Source: CAMYLR01 sp041577935 (GTDB taxonomy: Bacteria > Gemmatimonadota > Gemmatimonadetes > JACCXV01 > JAHWKZ01). Taken from it: 12,371 nucleotides of DNA. The position numbers and the translations under genes were made by a program. Below, one piece after another: positions 6,150 through 12,371 of this stretch (positions are counted from its first letter, which is position 1; every line of letters begins with the position of its first letter). The notes under the pieces were generated by a model, which was not told where the DNA came from, searched no databases, and saw only the letters and a list, made by a program, of their open reading frames with translations. The DNA lies in the NCBI GenBank assembly GCA_041577935.1, contig JBFGIA010000071.1, positions 1 through 12,371 on the forward strand, in the 5' to 3' direction.

Positions 6150-7283
6150 TCAGGACGCCTCGATGCTGAAGAAGATCTCCCGACCCTGACGTTCTACACT
6201 TAGATTGATCTCGCCGTTTTCCGTCCACGACGCATCCATTTGTTGCTGCGCGCGTACGACATCCGTTCCGACCTCTCGGCCCTCGATCGTGCGCACGACA
6301 TCCCCCTGCTGCACACCAACCCGACCCGCCGGCGAAGCGGCATCGACGTAGGCGATGAAGATCCGACCGTCATGCGAGGCGCCGAGATCGAGGCCGTAAT
6401 CGGTGCCCGTGACGCGCTCGCGCTCGGCTGCCGGTTGAGCCGACGGGGTGCTGGCTTGGCGGGCATAGGCGTCACGCACACGAAAGATCTCGCTCCCCCG
6501 GGGGTTGTCGGCGAGCCATTCAGCCAACGGGCGCCGACGTGACAGGCGGTGGCGGGGCTCCAGCTCGTCGATGACGTAGCTGTGGTTGGGATTATAGGCC
6601 TGCCAGATCTCGTCCGAGGTCGCGGCCAACAGCCGCTCACGACCCCATAAATCCTCGATCGCTCGATATGTGAGCCAGTTGACCATCGCCTCGGCTTCGA
6701 AGTTGCCTGGCGTCATGAATGGGTGCTCATAAGCCGAGTCAAGTGGACTAGAAGGTTGAAAATCAGGGGGGTCGACGATGTAGTGTGTGATCTGGTGAGC
6801 CAACAGCAATATGCGGACGTCGTCGTCTTCGGGCACCGGCACCGCGCGCCCGCCGGCTCGGACCGCCTCGAGCGCGATCACCAGCGGCCGCTCGATCGAA
6901 ACGACCGGCCAGTGACGAACCAGGTAGACCTCGATGTCCTGGTAAGGCCAACGAAGCCCTGCGAAGTCGGTTACCCGCTGAAGAAACAGCAACCCGTCGC
7001 GGTCCCACCACTCGACGAGCTCGTCGGCGTTATCACGGACCCACTCCACGTCTTCGGTCAGCGCCTGCGGATCGCCACCGTAACGGTCGGGATACACCAT
7101 TGGCAGGAGCTCGGCGCCGCCCACATGAAACCGAACCGCCGGGACTCGGTCCGCCGATTGACCGTGGACCGGTGTCGCATCAAGACCCACCACCAGGATC
7201 GCCAGCACCCAGAGCAGGACGATTCTGGGCGCCGCATGATGGAGATATTGGGGGCTGCTATATTCGCCGCTGTCTGCTTTCAC
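6150..7283 (-). CDS. Secreted PDZ-domain protein with degenerate gluzincin-like (HQxxH) region
   Basis: A 377-residue protein. Residues 20-38 are a hydrophobic export signal, with likely processing near VHG/Q42. Residues about 50-275 resemble a metallopeptidase-like region. The helix LLLAHQITHYIVD (159-171) has HQITH where active gluzincins have HExxH, and FEAEAMVNWLTYRAIEDL (195-212) could supply the third ligand Glu. Residues about 293-375 are a PDZ domain: YGLDLGASHDGRIFIAYV, then SPAGRVGVQQGDVVRTIEG, with the usual GV..GDVV pattern. The replaced catalytic Glu suggests a non-catalytic binding or scaffold role, but the region is not a confident family match. The GTG start at 7283 is backed by GAGG eight bases upstream. 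It is divergent from mrp (41-base gap) and followed by the CPBP protease. Confidence 0.75.
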   Translation of the reverse strand: MKADSGEYSSPQYLHHAAPRIVLLWVLAILVVGLDATPVHGQSADRVPAVRFHVGGAELLPMVYPDRYGGDPQALTEDVEWVRDNADELVEWWDRDGLLFLQRVTDFAGLRWPYQDIEVYLVRHWPVVSIERPLVIALEAVRAGGRAVPVPEDDDVRILLLAHQITHYIVDPPDFQPSSPLDSAYEHPFMTPGNFEAEAMVNWLTYRAIEDLWGRERLLAATSDEIWQAYNPNHSYVIDELEPRHRLSRRRPLAEWLADNPRGSEIFRVRDAYARQASTPSAQPAAERERVTGTDYGLDLGASHDGRIFIAYVDAASPAGRVGVQQGDVVRTIEGREVGTDVVRAQQQMDASWTENGEINLSVERQGREIFFSIEAS

Positions 7284-7324
7284 TCTCAGATCCTCAATTC
7301 AACCCAGAAAACTCGTCGCAAACT

Positions 7325-8371
7325 ATGCCCGCGCAAGAAAAGGACGTAATCCGAGCCATCCGCCGTATCCGTGACCCGGATAGCGATAAGGATCTCATCT
7401 CGCTGGGCCGGATCAAGGAACTGAAGATCAACGATGGCAGCGTGGCATTCAAGGTGCTTGTCGATCCCGCTCAGCCGCTCTCGGAGACGGTCATCAAGGA
7501 GCTCAAGGGACAGATCGGCGATCTCGACGGTGTCGAGGATGTGGCGATCAGCCTCCAGGAGCAGCCAGGAACCGCCACTGGACCGGCACGACGACCATCG
7601 CCACAGCAACCGATCGAGGGTGTGCGTCATGTGTTGGCGGTGGCCAGCGGAAAGGGCGGGGTCGGAAAATCGACCGTGGCGGTCAACCTGGCATTGGCAA
7701 TCGCCGCCGAGGGACACCGAGTGGGTTTGCTCGACGCTGACATCTACGGCCCCTCGATCCCCACCATGATGGGGCTCAAGGGCGCTCAACCGAGCACCGT
7801 CGGCAAGCGCATCCAACCGTTGACTCGACATGGGATCGCGCTCATGTCGCTCGGGTTCTTAGTCGAGGGTGAGGACACGCCGTTGGTGTGGCGGGGACCG
7901 ATGGTCCACTCCGCCGTTACTCAGTTCTTGCGTGAAGTCGCTTGGGGAGAGCTCGATTATCTGGTCGTTGACTTGCCGCCCGGGACCGGCGATGCACATC
8001 TGACGCTGACTCAATCCGTGCCGTTGGACGGAGCGGTGATCGTCACCACTCCTCAGGACATCGCATTGATCGACGCCAAGAAGGGGCTCAAGATGTTCGA
8101 CAAGGTCGGTGCTCGCGTGTTGGGCATTGTCGAAAACATGGGCAGCTTCGTCTGCCCGAGCTGCCAGGCCGAGCACTCGATCTTCGGACGCGGTGGCGGG
8201 CGCGCAACCGCCGAGCGATTCAACATTCCGTTTCTCGGTACGATCCCGTTACATGAGGATGTCACGCCGACCGGCGACAGCGGCGAGCCCATCGTGCGGG
8301 CGCTCCCCGAATCGCCGATCGCCGAGCGGTTCCGAGAAATCGCCAAGCGCATTATCCAGGCGACCGACTAG
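7325..8371 (+). CDS. mrp: Mrp/ApbC/NBP35-family iron-sulfur cluster carrier ATPase
   Basis: A 348-residue cytoplasmic P-loop ATPase that carries and delivers Fe-S clusters to apoproteins. The N-terminal MIP18/DUF59 domain spans about 1-80. A Pro/Gln-rich linker (about 81-98) leads to the Mrp domain, with the deviant Walker A GKGGVGKST at 109-117 and DADIYGPS at 137-144. DLPPGTGD is at 216-223 and the cluster-binding CPSC at 277-280, which bridges the homodimer. Length and domain order match bacterial Mrp/ApbC. The ATG at 7325 has no clear Shine-Dalgarno sequence. A TATATT at 7259-7264 is a possible -10. The DHH phosphoesterase gene follows after 11 bases, so the two are probably co-transcribed. 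Confidence 0.93.
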   Translation: MPAQEKDVIRAIRRIRDPDSDKDLISLGRIKELKINDGSVAFKVLVDPAQPLSETVIKELKGQIGDLDGVEDVAISLQEQPGTATGPARRPSPQQPIEGVRHVLAVASGKGGVGKSTVAVNLALAIAAEGHRVGLLDADIYGPSIPTMMGLKGAQPSTVGKRIQPLTRHGIALMSLGFLVEGEDTPLVWRGPMVHSAVTQFLREVAWGELDYLVVDLPPGTGDAHLTLTQSVPLDGAVIVTTPQDIALIDAKKGLKMFDKVGARVLGIVENMGSFVCPSCQAEHSIFGRGGGRATAERFNIPFLGTIPLHEDVTPTGDSGEPIVRALPESPIAERFREIAKRIIQATD

Positions 8372-8382
8372 GTAGCGCAGGC

Positions 8383-9465
8383 GTGGCGGAAAACCCGAGC
8401 CCGCTGTCGGTCCAGCCTTCTGCCACATCAGCCGATGCGACCAGCCATGCCCAGCGGCTGCTCGACAAGCTGTTAGCCGCCGTCGACATCGAACAGCCGG
8501 TCGCCATCTACACGCACGATCACCCCGACCCGGACTCGATCGCCAGCGCCTACGCACTGAGCTTCCTACTCAGTCACAAGCTCTCGATCGATCCTATCAT
8601 CGCGTTTGGCGGAACGATCGGCCGGGCTACTAATCGCGCTATGGTTCACGAACTCGGTGTTCGCCTGTACCCGCTCGCGCAAATCCGGCTCGACGATTAC
8701 GGTACCCACGCGTTGATCGACACTCAACCCCAGACCGGGAACCACTCTCTACCCAACGATCTTCCAATCTCGATCGCCATTGACCACCACCCGATGCGAC
8801 CCGAGACAGCGAACGTGACGTTCGCCGATGTGCGCACCGATTACGGCGCCACCTCGACGATCATGTACTACTACTTGGAAGCAGCCGGAATCGACTTATC
8901 GACTCGGCTGGCGACAGCCCTGTTGATTGGCATAAAGTCGGATACCCGAGGACTGGAGCGAGAGTCGAGCGAGGCCGACCTCCACGCCTACCTCCAAATC
9001 TTCCCCCATGCCGATCTGTCACTGCTGGCGCGGATCGAGAACCCGCTCATACCACGACGCCACTTCGAGGCCTTTCACTCTGCGCTCGAGCGGTCGGTAG
9101 TCTACGGACAGGCGGTGATCGCCGATCTTGGTGACGCAGATAACCCCGATCTGTTGGCTGAGCTGGCCGATTTCCTGGCCCCGCTTGAGCAAGCCGAGTA
9201 CGCGCTCGTCATGGGTCGCCACAAGGGTCGGCTCTACCTCAGTTTACGGAGCCGCGACGAGTCGCTAGATGCGGGTGCACTGATCACAGCTATCGTCGGC
9301 GAGCTGGGCACGGCTGGCGGGCATGGGCGAATGGCGGGCGCTCAGATCGACATCGACGAAGACCCGGCGTCGATTCAAGAGATAGTCAAGGGTCGTTTTC
9401 TGAGCGAACTCGGGCTAGATCCCTCGAGTGTCGGAAACCCGCTTATTCGTGATGGCGATGAATAG
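8383..9465 (+). CDS. DHH/DHHA1-family phosphoesterase (NrnA-like)
   Basis: A 360-residue two-domain phosphoesterase. The DHH domain has HDHPDPDS (45-52), IDTQ (112-115), the signature DHH (134-136, in IDHHP) and GIKSDTRG (183-190). These supply the Mn-binding aspartates and histidines. The DHHA1 domain ends with GGHGRMAGAQ (312-321), which binds substrate phosphate. NrnA-type members degrade short oligoribonucleotides and can dephosphorylate pAp. Relatives cleave cyclic dinucleotides, and the sequence alone does not decide between them. There are no N-terminal PAS, GGDEF or membrane segments, which argues against the GdpP type. The GTG start lies 11 bases after mrp. The first 20 residues are a low-complexity Ser/Ala/Pro stretch, so a slightly later start is possible. 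Confidence 0.88.
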   Translation: MAENPSPLSVQPSATSADATSHAQRLLDKLLAAVDIEQPVAIYTHDHPDPDSIASAYALSFLLSHKLSIDPIIAFGGTIGRATNRAMVHELGVRLYPLAQIRLDDYGTHALIDTQPQTGNHSLPNDLPISIAIDHHPMRPETANVTFADVRTDYGATSTIMYYYLEAAGIDLSTRLATALLIGIKSDTRGLERESSEADLHAYLQIFPHADLSLLARIENPLIPRRHFEAFHSALERSVVYGQAVIADLGDADNPDLLAELADFLAPLEQAEYALVMGRHKGRLYLSLRSRDESLDAGALITAIVGELGTAGGHGRMAGAQIDIDEDPASIQEIVKGRFLSELGLDPSSVGNPLIRDGDE

Positions 9466-9480
9466 CGTGGCCTTCGAGAA

Positions 9481-9939
9481 CTAACGGAAATTCTCCGTAC
9501 CCAGCACGTGATAGCGGCCGTCGCGCCATACATACATGGCGCTGGAACGACCCGGGAAAACTAACTCGACAGCTGACGTCGTTATCACCACCGAGCGCTG
9601 CGGCCCGACCACGCTATGCCGCCCGGGTTCCAGCACTCGAAGCTCAACCGGTCCCGGAGGCAGGCTGGTAAACAGCGGATGCGGCTCGAACCCGCCCGGC
9701 TCAGCGTGGAAGATCACGAACGCCGTTCGATCCGGTCCTTCGACGATTGCGGCCACGTCTTCGCGACCGTCACCGTTGAAATCACCGCGAGCCGTGCGGG
9801 CCCGATCGGATGACAACCGAAAGTCGGTGTGAAACGACCGGATGGCGCCGTCGAGCTGAGCGTCTTGCGCGGTGAGGTGCGACCCGGTCGCCATAACAAA
9901 ACCGGCGACGATCGGCACCAAGCAGATGTGGTGCCTCAC
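9481..9939 (-). CDS. Small secreted protein with a single FG-GAP/VCBS-type calcium loop
   Basis: A 152-residue protein with a signal peptide (residues 1-24, LTA before Q25). One loop, GDFNGDGREDVAAI (52-65), has the D-x-N-x-D-x-x-x-D spacing (D53, N55, D57, D61) of FG-GAP/VCBS and dockerin-like calcium sites. The rest is predicted beta-rich and ends YVWRDGRYHVLGTENF. With one repeat only it is not a full propeller. It may bind calcium or be a fragment of that fold, and its function is unknown. The GTG at 9939 is the start: AGGAGG lies five bases upstream (9945-9950). An ATG at 9966 in the same frame lies before the expected transcription start and is rejected. It is convergent with the DHH gene (15-base gap, no visible terminator) and divergent from the HicB-like gene. 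Confidence 0.7.
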   Translation of the reverse strand: MRHHICLVPIVAGFVMATGSHLTAQDAQLDGAIRSFHTDFRLSSDRARTARGDFNGDGREDVAAIVEGPDRTAFVIFHAEPGGFEPHPLFTSLPPGPVELRVLEPGRHSVVGPQRSVVITTSAVELVFPGRSSAMYVWRDGRYHVLGTENFR

Positions 9940-9966
9940 GTGAGCCTCCTTTCCGGGGGCAGCCAT

Positions 9967-9972
9967 ATTCTA
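9967..9972 (-). promoter_or_regulatory. -10 box of the small FG-GAP-like protein gene
   Basis: TAGAAT on the minus strand (five of six) places transcription start near 9960. The leader of about 20 bases contains AGGAGG (9945-9950) correctly placed before the GTG at 9939. The -35 is poor (TCGAAC, 18-base spacer, three of six). The box lies back to back with the promoter of the HicB-like gene. Confidence 0.5.
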
Positions 9973-10006
9973 CCCCATCCCACGACCGGGGTTCGACGTG
10001 AGCCGC

Positions 10007-10035
10007 TTGGCGACCGCGCCAAAACCCGCTATCTT
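10007..10035 (+). promoter_or_regulatory. Promoter of the HicB-like gene, leaderless
   Basis: TTGGCG (10007-10012, four of six) is followed by exactly 17 bases and TATCTT (10030-10035, five of six). Counting six bases on puts transcription start exactly at the A of the ATG at 10042, i.e. a message without a 5' leader. There is no Shine-Dalgarno sequence upstream of that ATG, which fits. Confidence 0.6.
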
Positions 10036-10041
10036 GTCTGT

Positions 10042-10398
10042 ATGCTTGGGTTTATCCGAGACCGGTTTGGAGCGATCGAGGGCTTTCAGGTGTTCCTGGA
10101 GGAGGCTGACGAGGGTGCTTTCGCGGCCACGTCTCCGGCCCTGCCTGGCTTCATCGCGTATGGTCAGTCCGAGGCGAGTGCGATACGCCGGCTAAAGCGG
10201 GCGATACGTCGCAACCTCGATGGCGTGGCCAAAGACCACGTCCGAGTATCCGATCACGGTAACGGCCGAGCCAGCCGCCACAAATCTCATCTGTACCTGC
10301 AACCACCCCTTACCACGACCACGAAGGTCGTCTTTGCGTCTGCTGCACTGGTTGTCGCGTTGGCTGTCCTAGCTTACGAGCTGAGGCGGCGAGACTAG
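10042..10398 (+). CDS. Orphan HicB-fold domain protein with C-terminal transmembrane helix
   Basis: A 118-residue protein. Residues about 13-62 follow the HicB antitoxin N-terminal pattern (partial RNase H fold): a strand FQVFLEEADEGAFAATSPAL, then PGFIAYGQSEASAIRRLKRAI, matching the family outline of strand, E/D-E-G-x-Y/F-x-A, PxLPG, x-G-x-S/T, helix. HicB antitoxins usually continue into a DNA-binding domain. Here residues 63-94 are a polar linker, and 95-112 are a hydrophobic helix (VVFASAALVVALAVLAY) ending in RRRD. No HicA toxin gene is adjacent, so this is probably not a conventional toxin-antitoxin pair. A membrane-anchored ligand- or protein-binding role is inference. The start is chosen from the promoter (TATCTT, then six bases, then ATG). 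The last four bases overlap the stop of the convergent dacB. Confidence 0.7.
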   Translation: MLGFIRDRFGAIEGFQVFLEEADEGAFAATSPALPGFIAYGQSEASAIRRLKRAIRRNLDGVAKDHVRVSDHGNGRASRHKSHLYLQPPLTTTTKVVFASAALVVALAVLAYELRRRD

Positions 10399-11969
10399 CC
10401 TCCGGGCAGGCAATCCTCCCCACCGGTTGACAATTGTGACTGGGTCGCGCACAGCGGCGAGTGCCATCGCGAAAACTCTGCCAACCGCTCGACGATCGCA
10501 TCCTCGATCGAAATGGCGGCCCATTTCCCGCGCGGCAGGTTGTTGATCAGGATCGAAAAAGCAAGTAGCTCCCCATCGCTAGTCGTCACATAACCCGATA
10601 ACGCGGAAACACCGCGCAGCGTGCCGGTCTTGCTGTGCACGTTGCCACGCGCGGCTGCGGAGTCGAGCCTCCGCGGATCTCCGTCTTCGCCAGCTACGGC
10701 GAGCGAATCGTAGAATTCGTCGAACAGCGGGTGGGAGCGCATCGCAACCAATAGCTCCGCGGTGTGCCGGGCGGTAAGACGGTTGAGACGGCTCAGACCC
10801 GAACCGTCTTCGATCGTCAACCCACCGGTTTCCAAGCCCAGCCCATCGAGCACCTCGTAGACAACCTCGGCTCCACTGGCAAACGATCCGTTTGCCTTGA
10901 AAACAGCACCGAGCGTCTTCAAGACTTGCTCGGCGAAGAAATTCTGACTGCGCTTGTTCACGACTCTGATGATGTCGGACATGTGGGGGCTGGTGTGGCT
11001 CGCGAGCAAGGTCGCCGACGTCGCTCTCTCCCGTTGCCAGCGGTGAACGACGCGCTCACCACCCTCGATCTCGATTCCGACACGCCTCACCCGATCGGCG
11101 AAGACCGACGTGGTGTACAGCGCCGGGTCTTCGACCGAAACCACATACCGGAGAGCGCGGCTCCTGAGCGGAATTCGACCACGGACCACATACTCACCGG
11201 TTTCCGGCTCGCGCCGAATCCCGATTGAACGGCCACCCCGGCGCCCAACGGTCATCGCCTGGTTAGAGATCTCCAGCCGATCGGTGTGCGGGTAAAAAGT
11301 GAGAGCCGGGGGCGCGCCCACCCACTCGCCAGGGTGGATCTCGATTGTTACCACGTTGTCGTTTGATGACAGCGCGCTAGAACGAGCCCCGTACCAGCGC
11401 AGCAGGTTCCTGCTGTCCCACCCCGGCGCGATCCGCGCATCGTCGAAGTATGTCGCGTCGCCCACTACTGCACCGGTAACACGACGGATGCCCATCTGTT
11501 TGAGGCGGGCGGAAAACCGATCAAAAACGAAAGTCACGCTATCCCCGTAAAAGCGACCCGAGAGCGTCGGATCCCCACGACCGATAAGGATCAGATCGCC
11601 ATCGAGCGTCCCGTCGGGATGGATCTCGCCGTCGGCGTAAAGCGATGTCGTATACTGGAAGTTTGGCCCCAACCGGTCGAGCGCAGCGGCGGTAGTGTAC
11701 AGTTTCATGTTCGAAGCCGGTGTCAGTGGCAGATCAGCATTGTGAAGGTAGAGCGGGTTGCCAAGATCGGCAGCGTACACGGCGACGCCGATCCGCCCGC
11801 TTCGGTGACGAATGATCGGGTCCAGGAGCTCGGCAATGGCTGCCGCACCGCCATCCTCCGCGACACCATCGCTCACGAGGCCGCCTTGCGCCTTGGTCAC
11901 GACCGGGAACGTGGCGACCATGACCGGTACGACGAGCAGCAACATGACGTGGCGTGGCGACTTCAACAT
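10395..11969 (-). CDS. dacB: D-alanyl-D-alanine carboxypeptidase/endopeptidase, PBP4 type (second copy)
   Basis: A 524-residue S13-family peptidase, a diverged paralogue of the one at 3032-4537. Motifs are SNMK at 86-89, SQN at 341-343 and KTG at 447-449. The first motif falls at the same residue number as in the other copy and the other two within a few residues. It has an N-terminal signal (residues about 8-27, processed near TKA/Q) and the large PBP4 insert. The C-terminus carries about 25 residues beyond the other copy, containing two Cys and ending in Gly. It should trim or cleave peptidoglycan in the periplasm. The ATG at 11969 follows the stop of a small membrane-protein gene by two bases, so translation is probably coupled. 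A GAGAG about 10 bases upstream may act as ribosome site. The frame is open further upstream (to 12080), but that part overlaps the membrane-protein gene and would bury the signal peptide. Confidence 0.92.
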   Translation of the reverse strand: MLKSPRHVMLLLVVPVMVATFPVVTKAQGGLVSDGVAEDGGAAAIAELLDPIIRHRSGRIGVAVYAADLGNPLYLHNADLPLTPASNMKLYTTAAALDRLGPNFQYTTSLYADGEIHPDGTLDGDLILIGRGDPTLSGRFYGDSVTFVFDRFSARLKQMGIRRVTGAVVGDATYFDDARIAPGWDSRNLLRWYGARSSALSSNDNVVTIEIHPGEWVGAPPALTFYPHTDRLEISNQAMTVGRRGGRSIGIRREPETGEYVVRGRIPLRSRALRYVVSVEDPALYTTSVFADRVRRVGIEIEGGERVVHRWQRERATSATLLASHTSPHMSDIIRVVNKRSQNFFAEQVLKTLGAVFKANGSFASGAEVVYEVLDGLGLETGGLTIEDGSGLSRLNRLTARHTAELLVAMRSHPLFDEFYDSLAVAGEDGDPRRLDSAAARGNVHSKTGTLRGVSALSGYVTTSDGELLAFSILINNLPRGKWAAISIEDAIVERLAEFSRWHSPLCATQSQLSTGGEDCLPGG

Positions 11970-11971
11970 GC

Positions 11972-12349
11972 TTACAGCTCTCTCGCTTCCAGCCGCCGAC
12001 CGCCGGCTTGCATGGTCGTAAACAACGCAATCGCTGACACTCCACCGACCGCTACCAGACCGCCCGCTATCCCTCCCCACTCACCGGCGCCGACACCCCA
12101 GCCCAACCAGGAAGCCCGGAAGGAGTTGTAGACAGGCCACGCCAGGACGATGACCGACGCCAAAACAAGCAATGCGCTCATGACCATAAACAGGAATCCC
12201 GCGTAGCCGGCTGTTACCTGTGAGCTGTCGGGGGCATCGAACCGCGGATGGGAGGCTCCAAGCCCAACGGCCATTCCTACGATGGCCGCCGACAAGAACA
12301 AAACCGTTGCGACCGAGATCACGCTCAGAAGCACCGTCGTCTGGAGCAA
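11972..12349 (-). CDS. Small membrane protein with three predicted helices (start uncertain, may extend past right edge)
   Basis: A 125-residue hydrophobic protein from a TTG at 12349. Three transmembrane stretches are visible: about residues 5-31 (VLLSVISVATVLFLSAAIVG core), 49-76 (AGFLFMVMSALLVLASVIVL core) and 90-112 (GGIAGGLVAVGGVSAIALF core), ending in a basic tail RRLEAREL. I do not recognise the family. The frame has no stop between the TTG and the window edge, so the gene could begin outside. A TATTTT at 12358-12363, eight bases before the TTG, would suit a leaderless start there. A later GTG within the first helix is also possible. The stop is two bases before dacB on the same strand, which suggests an operon and perhaps a link to envelope function. 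Confidence 0.6.
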   Translation of the reverse strand: MLQTTVLLSVISVATVLFLSAAIVGMAVGLGASHPRFDAPDSSQVTAGYAGFLFMVMSALLVLASVIVLAWPVYNSFRASWLGWGVGAGEWGGIAGGLVAVGGVSAIALFTTMQAGGRRLEAREL

Positions 12350-12357
12350 CGCGTTAG

Positions 12358-12363
12358 AAAATA
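12358..12363 (-). promoter_or_regulatory. Possible -10 box upstream of the small membrane-protein gene
   Basis: TATTTT (four of six) on the minus strand is separated by eight bases from the TTG at 12349, the same spacing as between TATAAT and the ATG of the DUF3108 gene. The -35 would lie beyond the window, so this rests on the -10 alone. Confidence 0.25.
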
Positions 12364-12371
12364 CAACTAAT

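Noticed and set aside
6723..7349. 208-codon plus-strand frame opposite the PDZ protein
   Set aside because: No domain features; the minus-strand gene has a GAGG ribosome site, a signal peptide and a PDZ domain.
9940..9966. ATG at 9966 as start of the FG-GAP-like protein
   Set aside because: It directly abuts a TAGAAT -10 box and lies upstream of the expected transcription start. The GTG at 9939 has AGGAGG at good spacing.
9466..10600. A HicA toxin partner for the HicB-like gene
   Set aside because: I looked on both strands around the gene and found no short basic protein with the HicA double-stranded-RNA-binding-like pattern. The neighbours are a secreted protein and dacB.
1..12371. CRISPR array, tRNA, rRNA, insertion sequence or phage genes
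   Set aside because: No regularly spaced repeats, no cloverleaf-like sequence, no terminal inverted repeats with a transposase frame, and no phage-type proteins were seen.

Overview
The window looks like a piece of chromosome from a Gram-negative, moderately high-GC bacterium (roughly 60% G+C by eye). An outer membrane is implied by a KdkA-type Kdo kinase, two periplasmic PBP4-type D-Ala-D-Ala carboxypeptidases, and a DUF5916 protein whose family carries an outer-membrane-type C-terminal region. The combination of BlaI-type repressor, DUF5916, DUF3108 and several secreted proteins of unknown function is reminiscent of Gemmatimonadota or related uncultured lineages. That placement is inference from gene content, not proof. 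No rRNA, tRNA, CRISPR array, transposase or phage gene was seen.

Layout. 1-1296, minus strand: a BlaI/MecI-type repressor, followed through a possible 7-codon ORF by a signal-peptide-bearing DUF5916 protein that runs off the left edge. 1400-5314, plus strand: a GT2 glycosyltransferase, a secreted DUF3108 protein, a PBP4/DacB carboxypeptidase and a Kdo kinase, i.e. a cell-envelope cluster. 5290-7283, minus strand: a secreted PDZ protein with a degenerate metallopeptidase-like motif, followed by a CPBP-family intramembrane protease. 7325-9465, plus strand: an Mrp/ApbC iron-sulfur carrier ATPase and a DHH/DHHA1 phosphoesterase. 9481-9939, minus strand: a small secreted protein with one FG-GAP/VCBS-like calcium loop. 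10042-10398, plus strand: a HicB-fold domain fused to a transmembrane helix, with no HicA partner. 10395-12349, minus strand: a small three-helix membrane protein, then a second PBP4/DacB.

The recurrent theme is the cell envelope: peptidoglycan trimming (two DacB paralogues), LPS core phosphorylation, secreted proteins and a membrane protease. Mrp and the DHH protein are housekeeping-type functions. Coding density is very high: no gene-free stretch exceeds about 110 bases. Convergent genes overlap at their 3' ends in two places (25 bp and 4 bp).

The more unusual signals are regulatory and compositional. Several promoters place the start codon at or within a few bases of the predicted transcription start (leaderless-type starts). 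A 20-bp near-perfect palindrome covers the -35 box of the first dacB. The hexamer CGATCG is strikingly over-represented across the whole window. I see no convincing new multi-gene defence or metabolic system. The best candidates for something undescribed are the membrane-anchored orphan HicB domain, the HQxxH PDZ protein paired with a CPBP protease, and the BlaI-type repressor coupled to DUF5916 rather than to a BlaR1-type sensor.
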